Shown here: piece after piece, positions 16,109 to 25,981 of the stretch
Layout of the letters: every line of letters begins with the position of its first letter
Position numbering within the stretch: position 1 is the first letter of the stretch
Assembly (NCBI RefSeq): GCF_017814435.1
Contig: NZ_JAGJCB010000004.1
Location: 274,911 to 338,910 of the forward strand
Reading direction: 5' to 3'
From: Mariniflexile gromovii
Lineage (GTDB): Bacteria; Bacteroidota; Bacteroidia; Flavobacteriales; Flavobacteriaceae
DNA: 64,000 nucleotides
The notes under the pieces: model-generated
What the model saw: only the letters and a program-made list of their open reading frames with translations
What the model was told of the DNA's origin: nothing
The model's database searches: none
Position numbers and translations under genes: made by a program

Positions 16109-16984
16109 ATGCATAAGCACCTAATCTTAATTATTTTTACCCTCATTATATCCTGTAATCATGGGAATTTAAAAAAATTGTCCAATTTACCAACAAAGCT
16201 TAATGAAGTTTCTGGCATTGAAACCGTGTTAAATTCAGATTTGATATGGATGATAAATGATGGAGGCAACCCAGCATCCATTTATGGGGTTAATAAAAAG
16301 GGTGATATTAAAAAAGAACTAAAAATTAAAGCCAAAAATAACGATTGGGAAGATTTAACATCAGACGACAAAAGAAATATCTACATTGGTGATTTTGGAA
16401 ACAACAATAACGATAGAAAAAACCTAAGTGTATTAAAAGTAAATAATGACGCTTTAAACGAATCTAAAAAAATTAAGGTTGAAAAAATACAATTTAAATA
16501 TCCTGATCAAAATGAATTTCCGCCACATAAAGACAATTGGCATTTTGATTGTGAAGCCTTTTTTTATTACAAAGACAGTTTGTTCTTGTTTACAAAAAGC
16601 AGAACAAACAAAAATTTTGGACAAACAAGCCTTTATAAAATACCTGCAAAATCTGGCAAATACATAGCGCAATATATAGCTACTTTTAACACTGGAAACG
16701 GTATGGAATCGTGGGTAACAGCCGCCGACATTAGTGAAGATGGAAAAATGGTAACATTGTTAACCCCAAAATTTGTTTGGATATTTTCCAATTACAAAAG
16801 CACTAACTTTTTTAATGGCACTGTTGCTAAATTGACATTAGAAGAAAACTCTCAAAAAGAAGGTATTTGTTTTAAAAACAATAACACTCTATATATTACC
16901 GACGAGAAATCCCATGGTTTTGAAGGCAGCCTATACAGCCTAAAACTGCAACAACCCAATCAATTATTAGAAACCAAACCCTAA
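16109..16984 (+). CDS. Predicted lipoprotein, beta-propeller-like (SdiA-regulated-like)
   Basis: 291 residues. The signal MHKHLILIIFTLIISC has a lipobox with Cys16. The mature part contains repeated segments such as VSGIETVLNSDLIWMINDGG, YIGDFGNNNNDRKNLSVLKV and EGICFKNNNTLYITDEKS, reminiscent of SdiA-regulated/NHL beta-propeller proteins. The ligand is unknown. It converges on the metallophosphatase gene with an 18-bp overlap. Confidence 0.68.
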   Translation: MHKHLILIIFTLIISCNHGNLKKLSNLPTKLNEVSGIETVLNSDLIWMINDGGNPASIYGVNKKGDIKKELKIKAKNNDWEDLTSDDKRNIYIGDFGNNNNDRKNLSVLKVNNDALNESKKIKVEKIQFKYPDQNEFPPHKDNWHFDCEAFFYYKDSLFLFTKSRTNKNFGQTSLYKIPAKSGKYIAQYIATFNTGNGMESWVTAADISEDGKMVTLLTPKFVWIFSNYKSTNFFNGTVAKLTLEENSQKEGICFKNNNTLYITDEKSHGFEGSLYSLKLQQPNQLLETKP

Positions 16985-19900
16985 TTTAAAAGCAATAAGA
17001 AAACCATCTTTACTATGAAAAACAGAAAGATTCCCTGTAACCATATTAGCAGCATTGGCAAACACACCACCGCCCACTGCTGTATTCCATATATTTGAAT
17101 CTTCATTTTCTACCCAAACTCTTCCATAATCCATACCTCCATACACACCTATATTTAATGGCAATAAGGTAGTTTTTACTTTACTTATATTTAAACGCAA
17201 ATCGGTACTTTGTACAAAAGCGCTTTTTCCTGTAAACCGTTCATTTCTATAACCCCTTAAACCATTATTTGCACCTATGTTTGCGGCTTGATAAAACTCA
17301 AAACCATCACCCACATTAATTTGCGCTTTAAGTTTGGTTGCTAAAACCAACTCTCCGCTAGGTATCAACCTATAATCGAACGCTAATTCTGGTATTATAT
17401 AACCAAAACTATGGGATGTTTCTATATTATTTTTATATCCTGTTTCTAGGGCCACTTGCATACCAAGTGTTGGAAATGCATTATTGTTTGCATTGCGGTA
17501 CTCGTATTTGGCTTGTATACCATAAAAGCTTTTACCAGCTTCAATAATATCATTTAAAACCAGATTTACAAAACGTCCTTCAGTTTGTTCTACTTCATTG
17601 TTTTCATAAGACAGACCCACTTCAAAAATAGCCCCTAAACGCCCATGCCAAATTAACGAAGGCTCCAACTTAAACAACCTAATTTTAACGCGGTTATAAT
17701 CTAAACCTACATCTACCCCATCGTTATCATCAGCTTCGTAATTTAGTGTTTCGTTTCCAAAACCAAAGTAATTCATTGCAAAATTAGGACTTGTAAAACG
17801 TATTTTTACCCCTAAGTTCATGTTGCCTACAACATTTGCAAATTCACCTTTATAACCTAAATCGAAACCATTGGTTGCAAAATAATAAGCCCCAGATAGG
17901 ATGTGTTGCGATGTAAATGGATTACGCTCAAAATCATATTTTGTATAGGTGTTTGAGAGCCCCAGTTTAAGTCCGTCATCTGGATTTGCACCTATAATAG
18001 GGATGAGTTGATTGGTGTTGTTTTTAAGTTTTTTATAGTCGTAAACATTCGTTTCATAATCATCTGTTAACTTCACCCTTCCGTTAGAAGTTTTAAAAGT
18101 GTTTTCTTTTGATTTATAATCATAAATCTTAACTTTTTTTCCGTTTATTATACTGTATGTGTCATTATTTTGACCGCCAACTAATATTATTTTAATTAGC
18201 TTATCGCCGTTACCAGTTACTTTAAACACATCTTTATCATCTAAACCATAAATCCAAATCTCTTTGGTGTTATTTGAATTATATACGCGTTGATGAAACA
18301 CTTCACCTTTATTGCCATTTTTAATTCTATAGGCGGTAACTTTTGTTTGTCCATCCTGCATACGCTCAATTTCAAACCAATCATCTTTATTTGTTCCCTT
18401 TACAATACCAAATTTATTCATGTGGTTGTAATAAGCATCTGAGATTTTTTGAAGGTTGCTTCGCCTGCCCTGAAGTTTTCGCTTTATATCTTGAATGCTT
18501 TCATCACTTACTTCCTTAGGGAAATTTGCAAATGCATTATCTATAACAGCATCGGTTAAATTCTCTGAAATTTGTTTTACTTGGGCATTCCAAACCTCTC
18601 GATTTGATTGATTAATTAATGCCATATCCAAAGAATAGGGCTCTAAATTAAACCACTTCGGTTTTTTTAAATCTTCATCATAGGACTTCATTAACCGCAA
18701 ACCAGGAATTAACGAAGTAACAGCCCCTAGCAAAGCACCATCAGCCATTTTAGAAAACGCCTGATCTCTATCTCTGGGAATAGGTCTATATACTTTTCTA
18801 CCTTTTTCTTTAAATTCTGCCCAGCGCCATTGGTCTTCATGCCGGTCCCAATCACCAATGAGCATATCAAATAAGCGCGCTCGAATGTATGCGACTTCAT
18901 CTAAAATAAAATCTTCATCTTCATTAATTTTATTCAACAAATCGTCGGTACTAATCATGGCGTTTGAAAAACCAAAACTAGCTTTATTGCCATGACCCTC
19001 ATCTGTACGTTCTTCAATCATGTACAATTCGTCGCCAAATTCGTCATTAAAACCCTCAATAGCTTTTTGTTTCGGCACATAATACAGTACGGGGTTTGTA
19101 TGATAAACACCTACAGCATCTGCTAAATCTCCTATTACAAAAGGCGCATAGGGATGCGACCCTGTAAAAACATCTTGTAACAATTCTTGTGTAACAGTAT
19201 CTTCAAACTGACCTTCTATATACTGATCTTTAAATGCCACAGCTTGCAAGTACTGAATGGCATTTTTTCGAAGCGCACGCATTACATACTCTCTTCCTTG
19301 CTTATCTTTTAACCTCAAAGATTTTGATTGATGCCCTCCACCTTTTCGAATAGGGGTTAGACCTCCAAATAGTGTGTCTAAATTTACCGTGGGCGCTTCT
19401 ATTTCTATACCGTAATACTTTCTAAAACGCTCTCCCCAAAGTGTTTTGTATATACCATTTTTATCTATTTCTTCATTCGTATAGATAGAAGCTATTTTTG
19501 TTTGTGGAAACGCTTTTGGATAAATAACCTCTTTTTCTTTTTCATCATTTGAAAACACTTCTGCTTGAAAAACCACTTTATTCTCTTCAGCTGTGTAAAA
19601 ACGCACTTGAGACGACCCATCAGTATAAACATCCAACACCGCATAACCAGGGGATCCATAAGAAAACAAACCTGTACCAACATTTCTGGTTGCTGTTGTT
19701 TTAGACCCCGACCCGCTAACTATTTGTGGTAAATTATCTCGAACTATGTATTGTAAATTATGGTCGTGCCCAGATACAAAAATTACTTTATCGTTTTCTT
19801 GTGAAAGGGTAATAATACGCTTTCTAAATTCGTTGTAAAGTTTATTCTGCACATCTACGGTTGCAACGCCCCCAGCTTTTCTAATCAAATTTTTTAAGGT

Positions 19901-20644
19901 CCCTAATACCGGTAATGGCTTTAAATAATTTGAAAATGCATATTGTCCACCATGAGATCCATTGGTAAACATAGGATGGTGAACTGCAATTAATGTTGTT
20001 TTTCCGTCAGCTTTTTTAATTTCACCTTCCAACTCATCAAAAAACTTGGATCTGGTTTTTATTTCACATTCATCATTAATAATGGGGTGCTTATCCCAAT
20101 CGGTTAAATACCATTCCGAATCTATAACAATCAAAACAATATCATCTGAAATGTTCACTTTCTCTATTGGGCAGCCGTTCTCTGGCAGAAAAGTATTTTT
20201 CCCTAATTTGTCTTCAACATAATCTTCTTGCCGTTTCAAACCGTTAATGCCAGAATACCAATCGTGATTTCCAGGAATGAAAATAGTTTTTCCTTTAAAA
20301 TGAGCAACAGCTTCTGTTTGAACATCTAGTTGATGTTCTGCAAACGCTCTTCTTTCATCATCCTTCTTAGGCAATCCTTTTGGATATATATTATCCCCTA
20401 AAAAAATAGCCGTACTATTTTTTTTAGCTTTACTTAAGGTATTTTTGAATGCTTGCAATGCTTTTGAAGATGTGCCCAAAGGTGAATTTCCTGCATCGCC
20501 AATTAAGTAAAACGAATGAGCAATACTTTTTTGAGACGCCTCGTTTTTCCAACTTGTGTTTTTATATTGGGGATTATAAGTGGCACAGGCGTTAAAAAAT
20601 AAAACTGAAAAAAAAACAGCAAGTATTCTTATTTTAAAAATCAT
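16967..20644 (-). CDS. Metallophosphoesterase fused to BamA/D15-like outer-membrane barrel
   Basis: 1225 residues. A lipoprotein-type signal (FFSVLFFNAC) precedes a calcineurin-like phosphatase domain (about 45-350) with all five metal motifs: GDAGN, GDNIYP, GNHDW, HHP and GHDHN. A middle region (about 400-860) of unknown fold follows, then about 350 C-terminal residues rich in alternating strands (GANPDDGLKLGLSNTY onward) ending FKLGFGF, an outer-membrane assembly signal. It therefore probably displays a phosphatase at the outer membrane. A divergent promoter region of about 200 bp is shared with the HD-PycTM gene. The substrate is unknown. Confidence 0.85.
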   Translation of the reverse strand: MIFKIRILAVFFSVLFFNACATYNPQYKNTSWKNEASQKSIAHSFYLIGDAGNSPLGTSSKALQAFKNTLSKAKKNSTAIFLGDNIYPKGLPKKDDERRAFAEHQLDVQTEAVAHFKGKTIFIPGNHDWYSGINGLKRQEDYVEDKLGKNTFLPENGCPIEKVNISDDIVLIVIDSEWYLTDWDKHPIINDECEIKTRSKFFDELEGEIKKADGKTTLIAVHHPMFTNGSHGGQYAFSNYLKPLPVLGTLKNLIRKAGGVATVDVQNKLYNEFRKRIITLSQENDKVIFVSGHDHNLQYIVRDNLPQIVSGSGSKTTATRNVGTGLFSYGSPGYAVLDVYTDGSSQVRFYTAEENKVVFQAEVFSNDEKEKEVIYPKAFPQTKIASIYTNEEIDKNGIYKTLWGERFRKYYGIEIEAPTVNLDTLFGGLTPIRKGGGHQSKSLRLKDKQGREYVMRALRKNAIQYLQAVAFKDQYIEGQFEDTVTQELLQDVFTGSHPYAPFVIGDLADAVGVYHTNPVLYYVPKQKAIEGFNDEFGDELYMIEERTDEGHGNKASFGFSNAMISTDDLLNKINEDEDFILDEVAYIRARLFDMLIGDWDRHEDQWRWAEFKEKGRKVYRPIPRDRDQAFSKMADGALLGAVTSLIPGLRLMKSYDEDLKKPKWFNLEPYSLDMALINQSNREVWNAQVKQISENLTDAVIDNAFANFPKEVSDESIQDIKRKLQGRRSNLQKISDAYYNHMNKFGIVKGTNKDDWFEIERMQDGQTKVTAYRIKNGNKGEVFHQRVYNSNNTKEIWIYGLDDKDVFKVTGNGDKLIKIILVGGQNNDTYSIINGKKVKIYDYKSKENTFKTSNGRVKLTDDYETNVYDYKKLKNNTNQLIPIIGANPDDGLKLGLSNTYTKYDFERNPFTSQHILSGAYYFATNGFDLGYKGEFANVVGNMNLGVKIRFTSPNFAMNYFGFGNETLNYEADDNDGVDVGLDYNRVKIRLFKLEPSLIWHGRLGAIFEVGLSYENNEVEQTEGRFVNLVLNDIIEAGKSFYGIQAKYEYRNANNNAFPTLGMQVALETGYKNNIETSHSFGYIIPELAFDYRLIPSGELVLATKLKAQINVGDGFEFYQAANIGANNGLRGYRNERFTGKSAFVQSTDLRLNISKVKTTLLPLNIGVYGGMDYGRVWVENEDSNIWNTAVGGGVFANAANMVTGNLSVFHSKDGFLIAFKLGFGF

Positions 20645-20857
20645 TCGGTTGGTTACTTTTTTTATAAAGATAAATTATCACTAAATATCCTGCAATTTAC
20701 TATACTTACTTTTTCCTCATGTAAGTAGATATTTTTAGTATCACCTTACAAAACTAAATGCATAAGAACCAGAAAGCATTTTGTAAATTTACGACAAATA
20801 ACCACGAACCCTTAAATTCGCTAAAGTTTAGTATTTTTACCTAAATCACATTCCCGA

Positions 20858-22054
20858 ATGGACCATCTTATTGAAGCATCTGAAAAATACGTTATTCATT
20901 TATTAAATGAAAAGCTGAACAGCAACTTTACATATCATAATGTATCGCATACCCAACGCGTGGTAAAAAAAACAAAAGAATTATCCGAGTTATCTCAACT
21001 AACCGATTTTGAAAAAACGACTGTGGCAATAGCTTCCTGGTTTCATGATACGGGCTATACACAAAGCATAGAAAAACACGAAGAGAAAAGTGCTGCAATT
21101 GCTGAAGAATTTTTAAAAAGCCAAAATGCTTCTGAAGACATTATCACAACTGTTAAAGATTTAATTATAGCCACAAAAAAAGATTACATCCCCAAAAACA
21201 TAAGTGAAAAAATTATTCGTGATGCCGATTGTTCCCATATTGGAAGCAAAGATTTTGAAAATATAACCGAATTGCTAAAAAAAGAATTGGAACTTACTTG
21301 TAACAAAACTTTAACCAGTGCAGAATGGTTAGAAGAAAACATCAACTTTTTAACTAACGTTCATCGATTTTACTCTGAGGCCGCCACAACCAACTGGACT
21401 GCGGCAAAGGCAAAAAATTTATCTAGATTACTAAAACTTCAAAATAAAACGAAACAAAACGCTGTTAAATTAAAACAAAAAAAGGCAGAATTAAGTTTTA
21501 AAAAAAACAAAACAGAAATACCAGAACGCGGTATTGAAACCATGTTTAGGGTTACCCTAAGAAATCACATTACTTTAAGTAATATAGCAGATACAAAAGC
21601 GAACATTTTACTGTCTGTTAACGCTATCATTGTATCATTAGTTATATCTAATTTAGTATCAAAATTAGACAATGCATCAAACCATTACCTAATTATACCC
21701 ACTGTTATTTTTGTACTTTTTACGGTAGCTTCTATTGTTTTATCCATTTTAGCAACACGCCCTAATGTTACCAGTGGAAAGTTTACCAAGGAAGATGTTG
21801 CAAACAAAAAAGTAAATTTACTTTTCTTTGGAAATTTCCATAAAATGAGCCTTAAAGATTTTGAATGGGCTATGGGAGAAATGATGGTGGACAGAGATTA
21901 TTTATACGCATCCATGAAAAAAGACCTGTATTTTTTAGGTTTAGTGCTTGATAAAAAATACAAAATACTCCGACTAACATACACTGTTTTTATGGTAGGT
22001 ATAATTGTAAGTGTTATTTCTTTTGCATTAGCCTTTAAACTGTATGCACGTTAA
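20858..22054 (+). CDS. HD phosphohydrolase fused to Pycsar-type (DUF5706/PycTM) membrane domain
   Basis: 398 residues. The N-terminal HD domain (about 10-160) shows HNVSHTQRVVK, SWFHDTGY and RDADCSHIG, the metal-binding H...HD...D set. After a basic linker the C-terminal half (about 225-398) matches the PycTM-type effector: RNHITLSNIADTKANILLSVNAI, then membrane helices near 250-300 and 375-395. PycTM effectors permeabilise the inner membrane on binding cyclic pyrimidine nucleotides. No cyclase gene is adjacent. The HD part might hydrolyse a signal nucleotide (inference). The 3' end overlaps the convergent GAF gene by 4 bp. Confidence 0.85.
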   Translation: MDHLIEASEKYVIHLLNEKLNSNFTYHNVSHTQRVVKKTKELSELSQLTDFEKTTVAIASWFHDTGYTQSIEKHEEKSAAIAEEFLKSQNASEDIITTVKDLIIATKKDYIPKNISEKIIRDADCSHIGSKDFENITELLKKELELTCNKTLTSAEWLEENINFLTNVHRFYSEAATTNWTAAKAKNLSRLLKLQNKTKQNAVKLKQKKAELSFKKNKTEIPERGIETMFRVTLRNHITLSNIADTKANILLSVNAIIVSLVISNLVSKLDNASNHYLIIPTVIFVLFTVASIVLSILATRPNVTSGKFTKEDVANKKVNLLFFGNFHKMSLKDFEWAMGEMMVDRDYLYASMKKDLYFLGLVLDKKYKILRLTYTVFMVGIIVSVISFALAFKLYAR

Positions 22055-24423
22055 TTATTAATTTCTTTAATTAAGTCGTTATAAGAATAAAATGTTTTTT
22101 CTTTATTATTTGCACTATACAAGAGGCTTACCCGAATGGCTTTAAGCCCAGTTACAGATTGTAAATCTTGAAGCTCTACAATTTCCACATCGGTATCTAA
22201 ATAATTTTTAGATTGTAAAAATTTTATATAACGTAAGTACTCCAACTCGTCTTGTTTTTGGGAATAAATAATACTGATTTTCCCTTTTTGGGTAACACGT
22301 TCCTTCGTGCCTTTTATATACGCCTTATCCACGCGTTTTTTTACAATTTCATAGCGTGCATTATAAGTGCCGTCTACATCAAACTGTTTTTCATCCATTC
22401 TAAAACTAATAGATAATGGTTGGTTAAATACCAAAACCATAGAAGCCACATCTAACCCAATAGAAAATGTTGATTGCATTTTGTAATAAGCGTTTTCCAT
22501 TTCGCACATAACCTGTAATTGCCACAGCCTTAAATTATATAAATATATAAGATTAAAGCTATCTTCTTTGGTTATAGATTCTCCTATATACATGTTATGC
22601 TCTACACCATCTGTTTTAAAACGTTCAAAATAATGCGGATACATTTTTTGTGCTTCTACTTGCTTTTTATCAAGAAGTGACGCCATTTTTTTATTGATGC
22701 TGGCAATAGTATCATCATAATTTTTTCTGTGCTTGTAAAAAGCACCCACCTTGGCATCAATGGTTTCTTGGTAACTCTTTATAAGCGTAGTTAAAGCTTC
22801 AAATTTTGATAAGTACTCAAATAATGGATTGATATCATTCTTTAAAAAAACAGAAATTTGCTGCTCACTATCTACTTGAAAATCTATATTTAACTTTTCT
22901 AAATAACCATCTATTTGAAATATAAATTGCTCATATATAGGAAAGGCTTCTTCTTTAAAGGCAGCCTCCAAAATAGTTTTTACACTGTTAAGTTGTAGTG
23001 ACAAATCTTGTTGGGTTGCCCAATTTCTAGCTTCTGAAGACCCTTTAATATCTATTTGACCATATAAAGGATAAATATCTTCGAACGAAATTTTATTAAA
23101 TACCGCTTGATTGCCTTTTAATTGCTCTTGAATAAAAACTTTAGCCTCTTTTCTAAATTTCCACGAAACACTTGGATGTATAGACGTGCATTCTTGCTGA
23201 ATTACGGCTTCTATTAGGTTTTCTTCTTCCTTTTTTGAACGTAAGACCGCCGAAACGATATACGGCATCACATCTATTAATTTATTGGCATTGATGCTGT
23301 TTAAAACCTTCGCATTGTTAGAAACAATTTCCAAAATACCCAATAACTCATTATCATCTGCAATGGGTGCCAAAATAGCACTTTTAATACCTTGGTTTTT
23401 TAATACGGCTATTTGAGGTGCTTTTCCTTTAGATAGTTCATAATATTTATCAACATCTGAAAGGGTGTAGAATTTTTTCTCTTCAAGCAGCTGCTTATAA
23501 GACCCCGCACATAAAGCACTTTTACACGGGGTTGTTTCATTCGCATTCAATAAAAAACTATGCATCCCCTCACCATAAACTGGTTCGAATGAGTCTTCTT
23601 CCTTATTGTAGATTGAAAAACCTACGCGAATATCTTTAATTCCTAATAGCGAGCTAAAAACACCTTGAAATCTTTCTATAAAGTTTTCATCGCTACGTTT
23701 ATCTTTTGAAATAAGACTTGATTTAACATTTGAAATAGACTGATCATCCGTTACATCAAAAATATTTGAGATAACCAACCCTTTAAAAATGTAACTATTC
23801 GGTGGAAATTTCTCTTTCCAAAGTTCTATATTATCGTAATTATCCAATAGTACATCATAGTCTTCTTGGGTAATTTTTACGGCTTTTTCTGTTGGTATAA
23901 TTTCACAAAAATCGGCATTGTACAAAATTTTATAATACCTTAAAATACCGTTTTCGTCTGGAATTTCATAAAAAAACGGTCGTTTTAAATTTAAATTATA
24001 GCCATAACAATAGTTTAAAATAACGGTACATGTAGCAATATATGTATCGTGTTCTGGCATGTTTTCTATTTTTAAAACAAAATCATCACCAGCATTTTTT
24101 AAAATTTTTTGAAACCTATTTGAAGCATTATAAATAATATTTTGAAACGGCACCGTTGCGGTTTTAATTTCATTATTAGTTAAAATAGGGCTGAAAGAAT
24201 CTTGAAGAATAATGGCTATTTCTTTTTTATACGTTTCAAGCAACGATAAATCTGTAAAGCCCTCTCTTAATTCAGGATAGGGTTTTTGAATTTCTAGAAT
24301 ACGCTTCGCTTTAGCTGCAAGAATCTCATCATCACTATGCAGCATCTGCTCGTAAGTTTTAAGAAGTTCATTAAAACTTATTTTTAAAATCATTGGAGAT
24401 TCTAAATGTTTATACAAATCCAT
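22051..24423 (-). CDS. GAF-domain protein, function unknown
   Basis: A 790-residue soluble protein. A GAF-like module lies near 245-390 (IKDIRVGFSIYNKEEDSFEP through AILAPIADDNELLGILEIVSNN). The flanking regions are helical and have no recognisable catalytic or DNA-binding domain. Large GAF proteins of this type occur in many Flavobacteriaceae without known function. It has no signal peptide. It overlaps the HD-PycTM gene tail to tail by 4 bp. Confidence 0.75.
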   Translation of the reverse strand: MDLYKHLESPMILKISFNELLKTYEQMLHSDDEILAAKAKRILEIQKPYPELREGFTDLSLLETYKKEIAIILQDSFSPILTNNEIKTATVPFQNIIYNASNRFQKILKNAGDDFVLKIENMPEHDTYIATCTVILNYCYGYNLNLKRPFFYEIPDENGILRYYKILYNADFCEIIPTEKAVKITQEDYDVLLDNYDNIELWKEKFPPNSYIFKGLVISNIFDVTDDQSISNVKSSLISKDKRSDENFIERFQGVFSSLLGIKDIRVGFSIYNKEEDSFEPVYGEGMHSFLLNANETTPCKSALCAGSYKQLLEEKKFYTLSDVDKYYELSKGKAPQIAVLKNQGIKSAILAPIADDNELLGILEIVSNNAKVLNSINANKLIDVMPYIVSAVLRSKKEEENLIEAVIQQECTSIHPSVSWKFRKEAKVFIQEQLKGNQAVFNKISFEDIYPLYGQIDIKGSSEARNWATQQDLSLQLNSVKTILEAAFKEEAFPIYEQFIFQIDGYLEKLNIDFQVDSEQQISVFLKNDINPLFEYLSKFEALTTLIKSYQETIDAKVGAFYKHRKNYDDTIASINKKMASLLDKKQVEAQKMYPHYFERFKTDGVEHNMYIGESITKEDSFNLIYLYNLRLWQLQVMCEMENAYYKMQSTFSIGLDVASMVLVFNQPLSISFRMDEKQFDVDGTYNARYEIVKKRVDKAYIKGTKERVTQKGKISIIYSQKQDELEYLRYIKFLQSKNYLDTDVEIVELQDLQSVTGLKAIRVSLLYSANNKEKTFYSYNDLIKEINN

Positions 24424-24518
24424 GTTTTTAAATTAAGATATTGTAAAAATACAATTAATTTGATTAGTCTTAATTTCCTAAAGCAAATTACAAATTTTTA
24501 AAAATCGTTATATTATTT

Positions 24519-25385
24519 TCACTTAACAATAGGTCGCACTAATCCTTCTTGGGCTACCGATGCTATTAATTTTCCATCTCTTGTAAATATGTTTCCTCTT
24601 GCAAAACCTCTGGCACTGGTTGCGCTTGGAGACTCCATCGAGTACAACATCCAATCATCAAAATCGAAATCCCGAAAATACCACATAGAATGATCTAAAC
24701 TAGCGGTTTGTGTATTGCCCCAATGCGCTTTACTGGCATGCGGATACAAGGTAGAACTTAAAATATTATAGTCTGAAATATAGGTAAGCACCTGCTGTTT
24801 TGTGGCTAAATCTAAATCTTTAGTACTTCCCTTCAACTTAAACCACACGTTGCTAAATGGTGGTAAATCTTTTTTGTCTAGGGGGTTCACTATTTCAGTG
24901 GGTTTAAATTCTACCGGACGTTCTATTTTCAAAAATGTTTTCATACTACTAGGTAAAAAATCTCCATATTGTTGAAGAATTTCTGTCCAACTCAATAGCT
25001 CCTCGGGTTGCTTTAAACCAGATTCCATAGGTATTTGATGGTCGTAACCTTCCTCTTCTTTATGAAACGATGCCGATAATATAAAAATAGTCCTATTTTT
25101 TTGATGTGCTGTAACCCTGCGCACCGAAAAACTACCACCATCTCTCACAACACTTACGTTATAGGTAATGGGTAATTCTAAATTTCCAGCCTCTAAAAAA
25201 TAGGAATGCATTGAGTGCAACACCCTATTATTGGTTATGGTTCTACTGGCAGCATTTATGGCTTGCGCTAACACCTGTCCACCAAAAACAATGGGGCTAC
25301 CAATGGTTTTACTAATACCATTAAATTCGGTATCACTAATTTTTTCCAAAACCAATAAATTTAATAAATCGTTTACAGTAGTCAT
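24519..25385 (-). CDS. tesB: Acyl-CoA thioesterase II
   Basis: A 288-residue double-hotdog thioesterase. FGGQVLAQAINAASRTI in the first hotdog, SLDHSMWYFRDF (Asp) and ARGFARGNIFTRDGKLIASVAQEG (Ser/Gln side) in the second supply the TesB catalytic triad region. It hydrolyses acyl-CoA to free fatty acid and CoA in the cytoplasm. It lies 65 bp beyond the second msrA gene on the same strand and may be read through from the redox operon. Confidence 0.93.
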   Translation of the reverse strand: MTTVNDLLNLLVLEKISDTEFNGISKTIGSPIVFGGQVLAQAINAASRTITNNRVLHSMHSYFLEAGNLELPITYNVSVVRDGGSFSVRRVTAHQKNRTIFILSASFHKEEEGYDHQIPMESGLKQPEELLSWTEILQQYGDFLPSSMKTFLKIERPVEFKPTEIVNPLDKKDLPPFSNVWFKLKGSTKDLDLATKQQVLTYISDYNILSSTLYPHASKAHWGNTQTASLDHSMWYFRDFDFDDWMLYSMESPSATSARGFARGNIFTRDGKLIASVAQEGLVRPIVK

Positions 25386-25450
25386 ATGTTTAATTCAATG
25401 TATGATTCTTTACAAAAATACGTTAGTTCCCTTTTTTAAAACAACAAAAC

Positions 25451-25981
25451 CTATGTTATCTGCTCTTGTTTAATTAAATGTTTTAATTTTTTGATATTGG
25501 TTTGTTTTGAAAAGTGTTCTAACAAGAATTTTAATTTTGGGTTGATAAACGTTTCACAAAATGGTTTCTCAGGATTATTTTGATAATAATTCTGAATCGA
25601 TTTTCTAGAGGCTTTAAAAGACTGAAACGGATACACCTTGGTTATTAATTTGCTACCAAATGCCTTTTGAAAATTATTAACAATAGCTTTTGATTGTTGA
25701 TTTTGCTCTTCTGAAAACGTATAAATAGCCGAACGGTATTTGGTACGCATGGAATGATTGCTCGTGCTTTTATGGGTATGCAGATGTACTTCGATGAGTG
25801 TTTCTAATGAAATGACCTCTGGCTTAAAATGAACAATAACAGCTTCAGAGAAGGCTGTATTTTCATTAACCGATGCTACGTAACCTTGCTCTACGTTCTC
25901 AACGCCAAGTAAGGATTGAAAAACAGCTTCGGTACACCAATGGCAACCACCACCTAAGGCTATTTTAGAAATTAATTCCAT
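25451..25981 (-). CDS. msrA: Peptide-methionine (S)-S-oxide reductase, second copy
   Basis: A 176-residue MsrA with GGGCHWCTEAVF (catalytic Cys in GCHWC rather than the usual GCFWC). It is divergent from the MsrA at 28502 and ends with a basic tail (KQTNIKKLKHLIKQEQ). It reduces the S-epimer of methionine sulfoxide using thiols. The start overlaps the aldo/keto reductase end by 10 bp, so it is the terminal gene of the redox operon. Confidence 0.88.
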   Translation of the reverse strand: MELISKIALGGGCHWCTEAVFQSLLGVENVEQGYVASVNENTAFSEAVIVHFKPEVISLETLIEVHLHTHKSTSNHSMRTKYRSAIYTFSEEQNQQSKAIVNNFQKAFGSKLITKVYPFQSFKASRKSIQNYYQNNPEKPFCETFINPKLKFLLEHFSKQTNIKKLKHLIKQEQIT

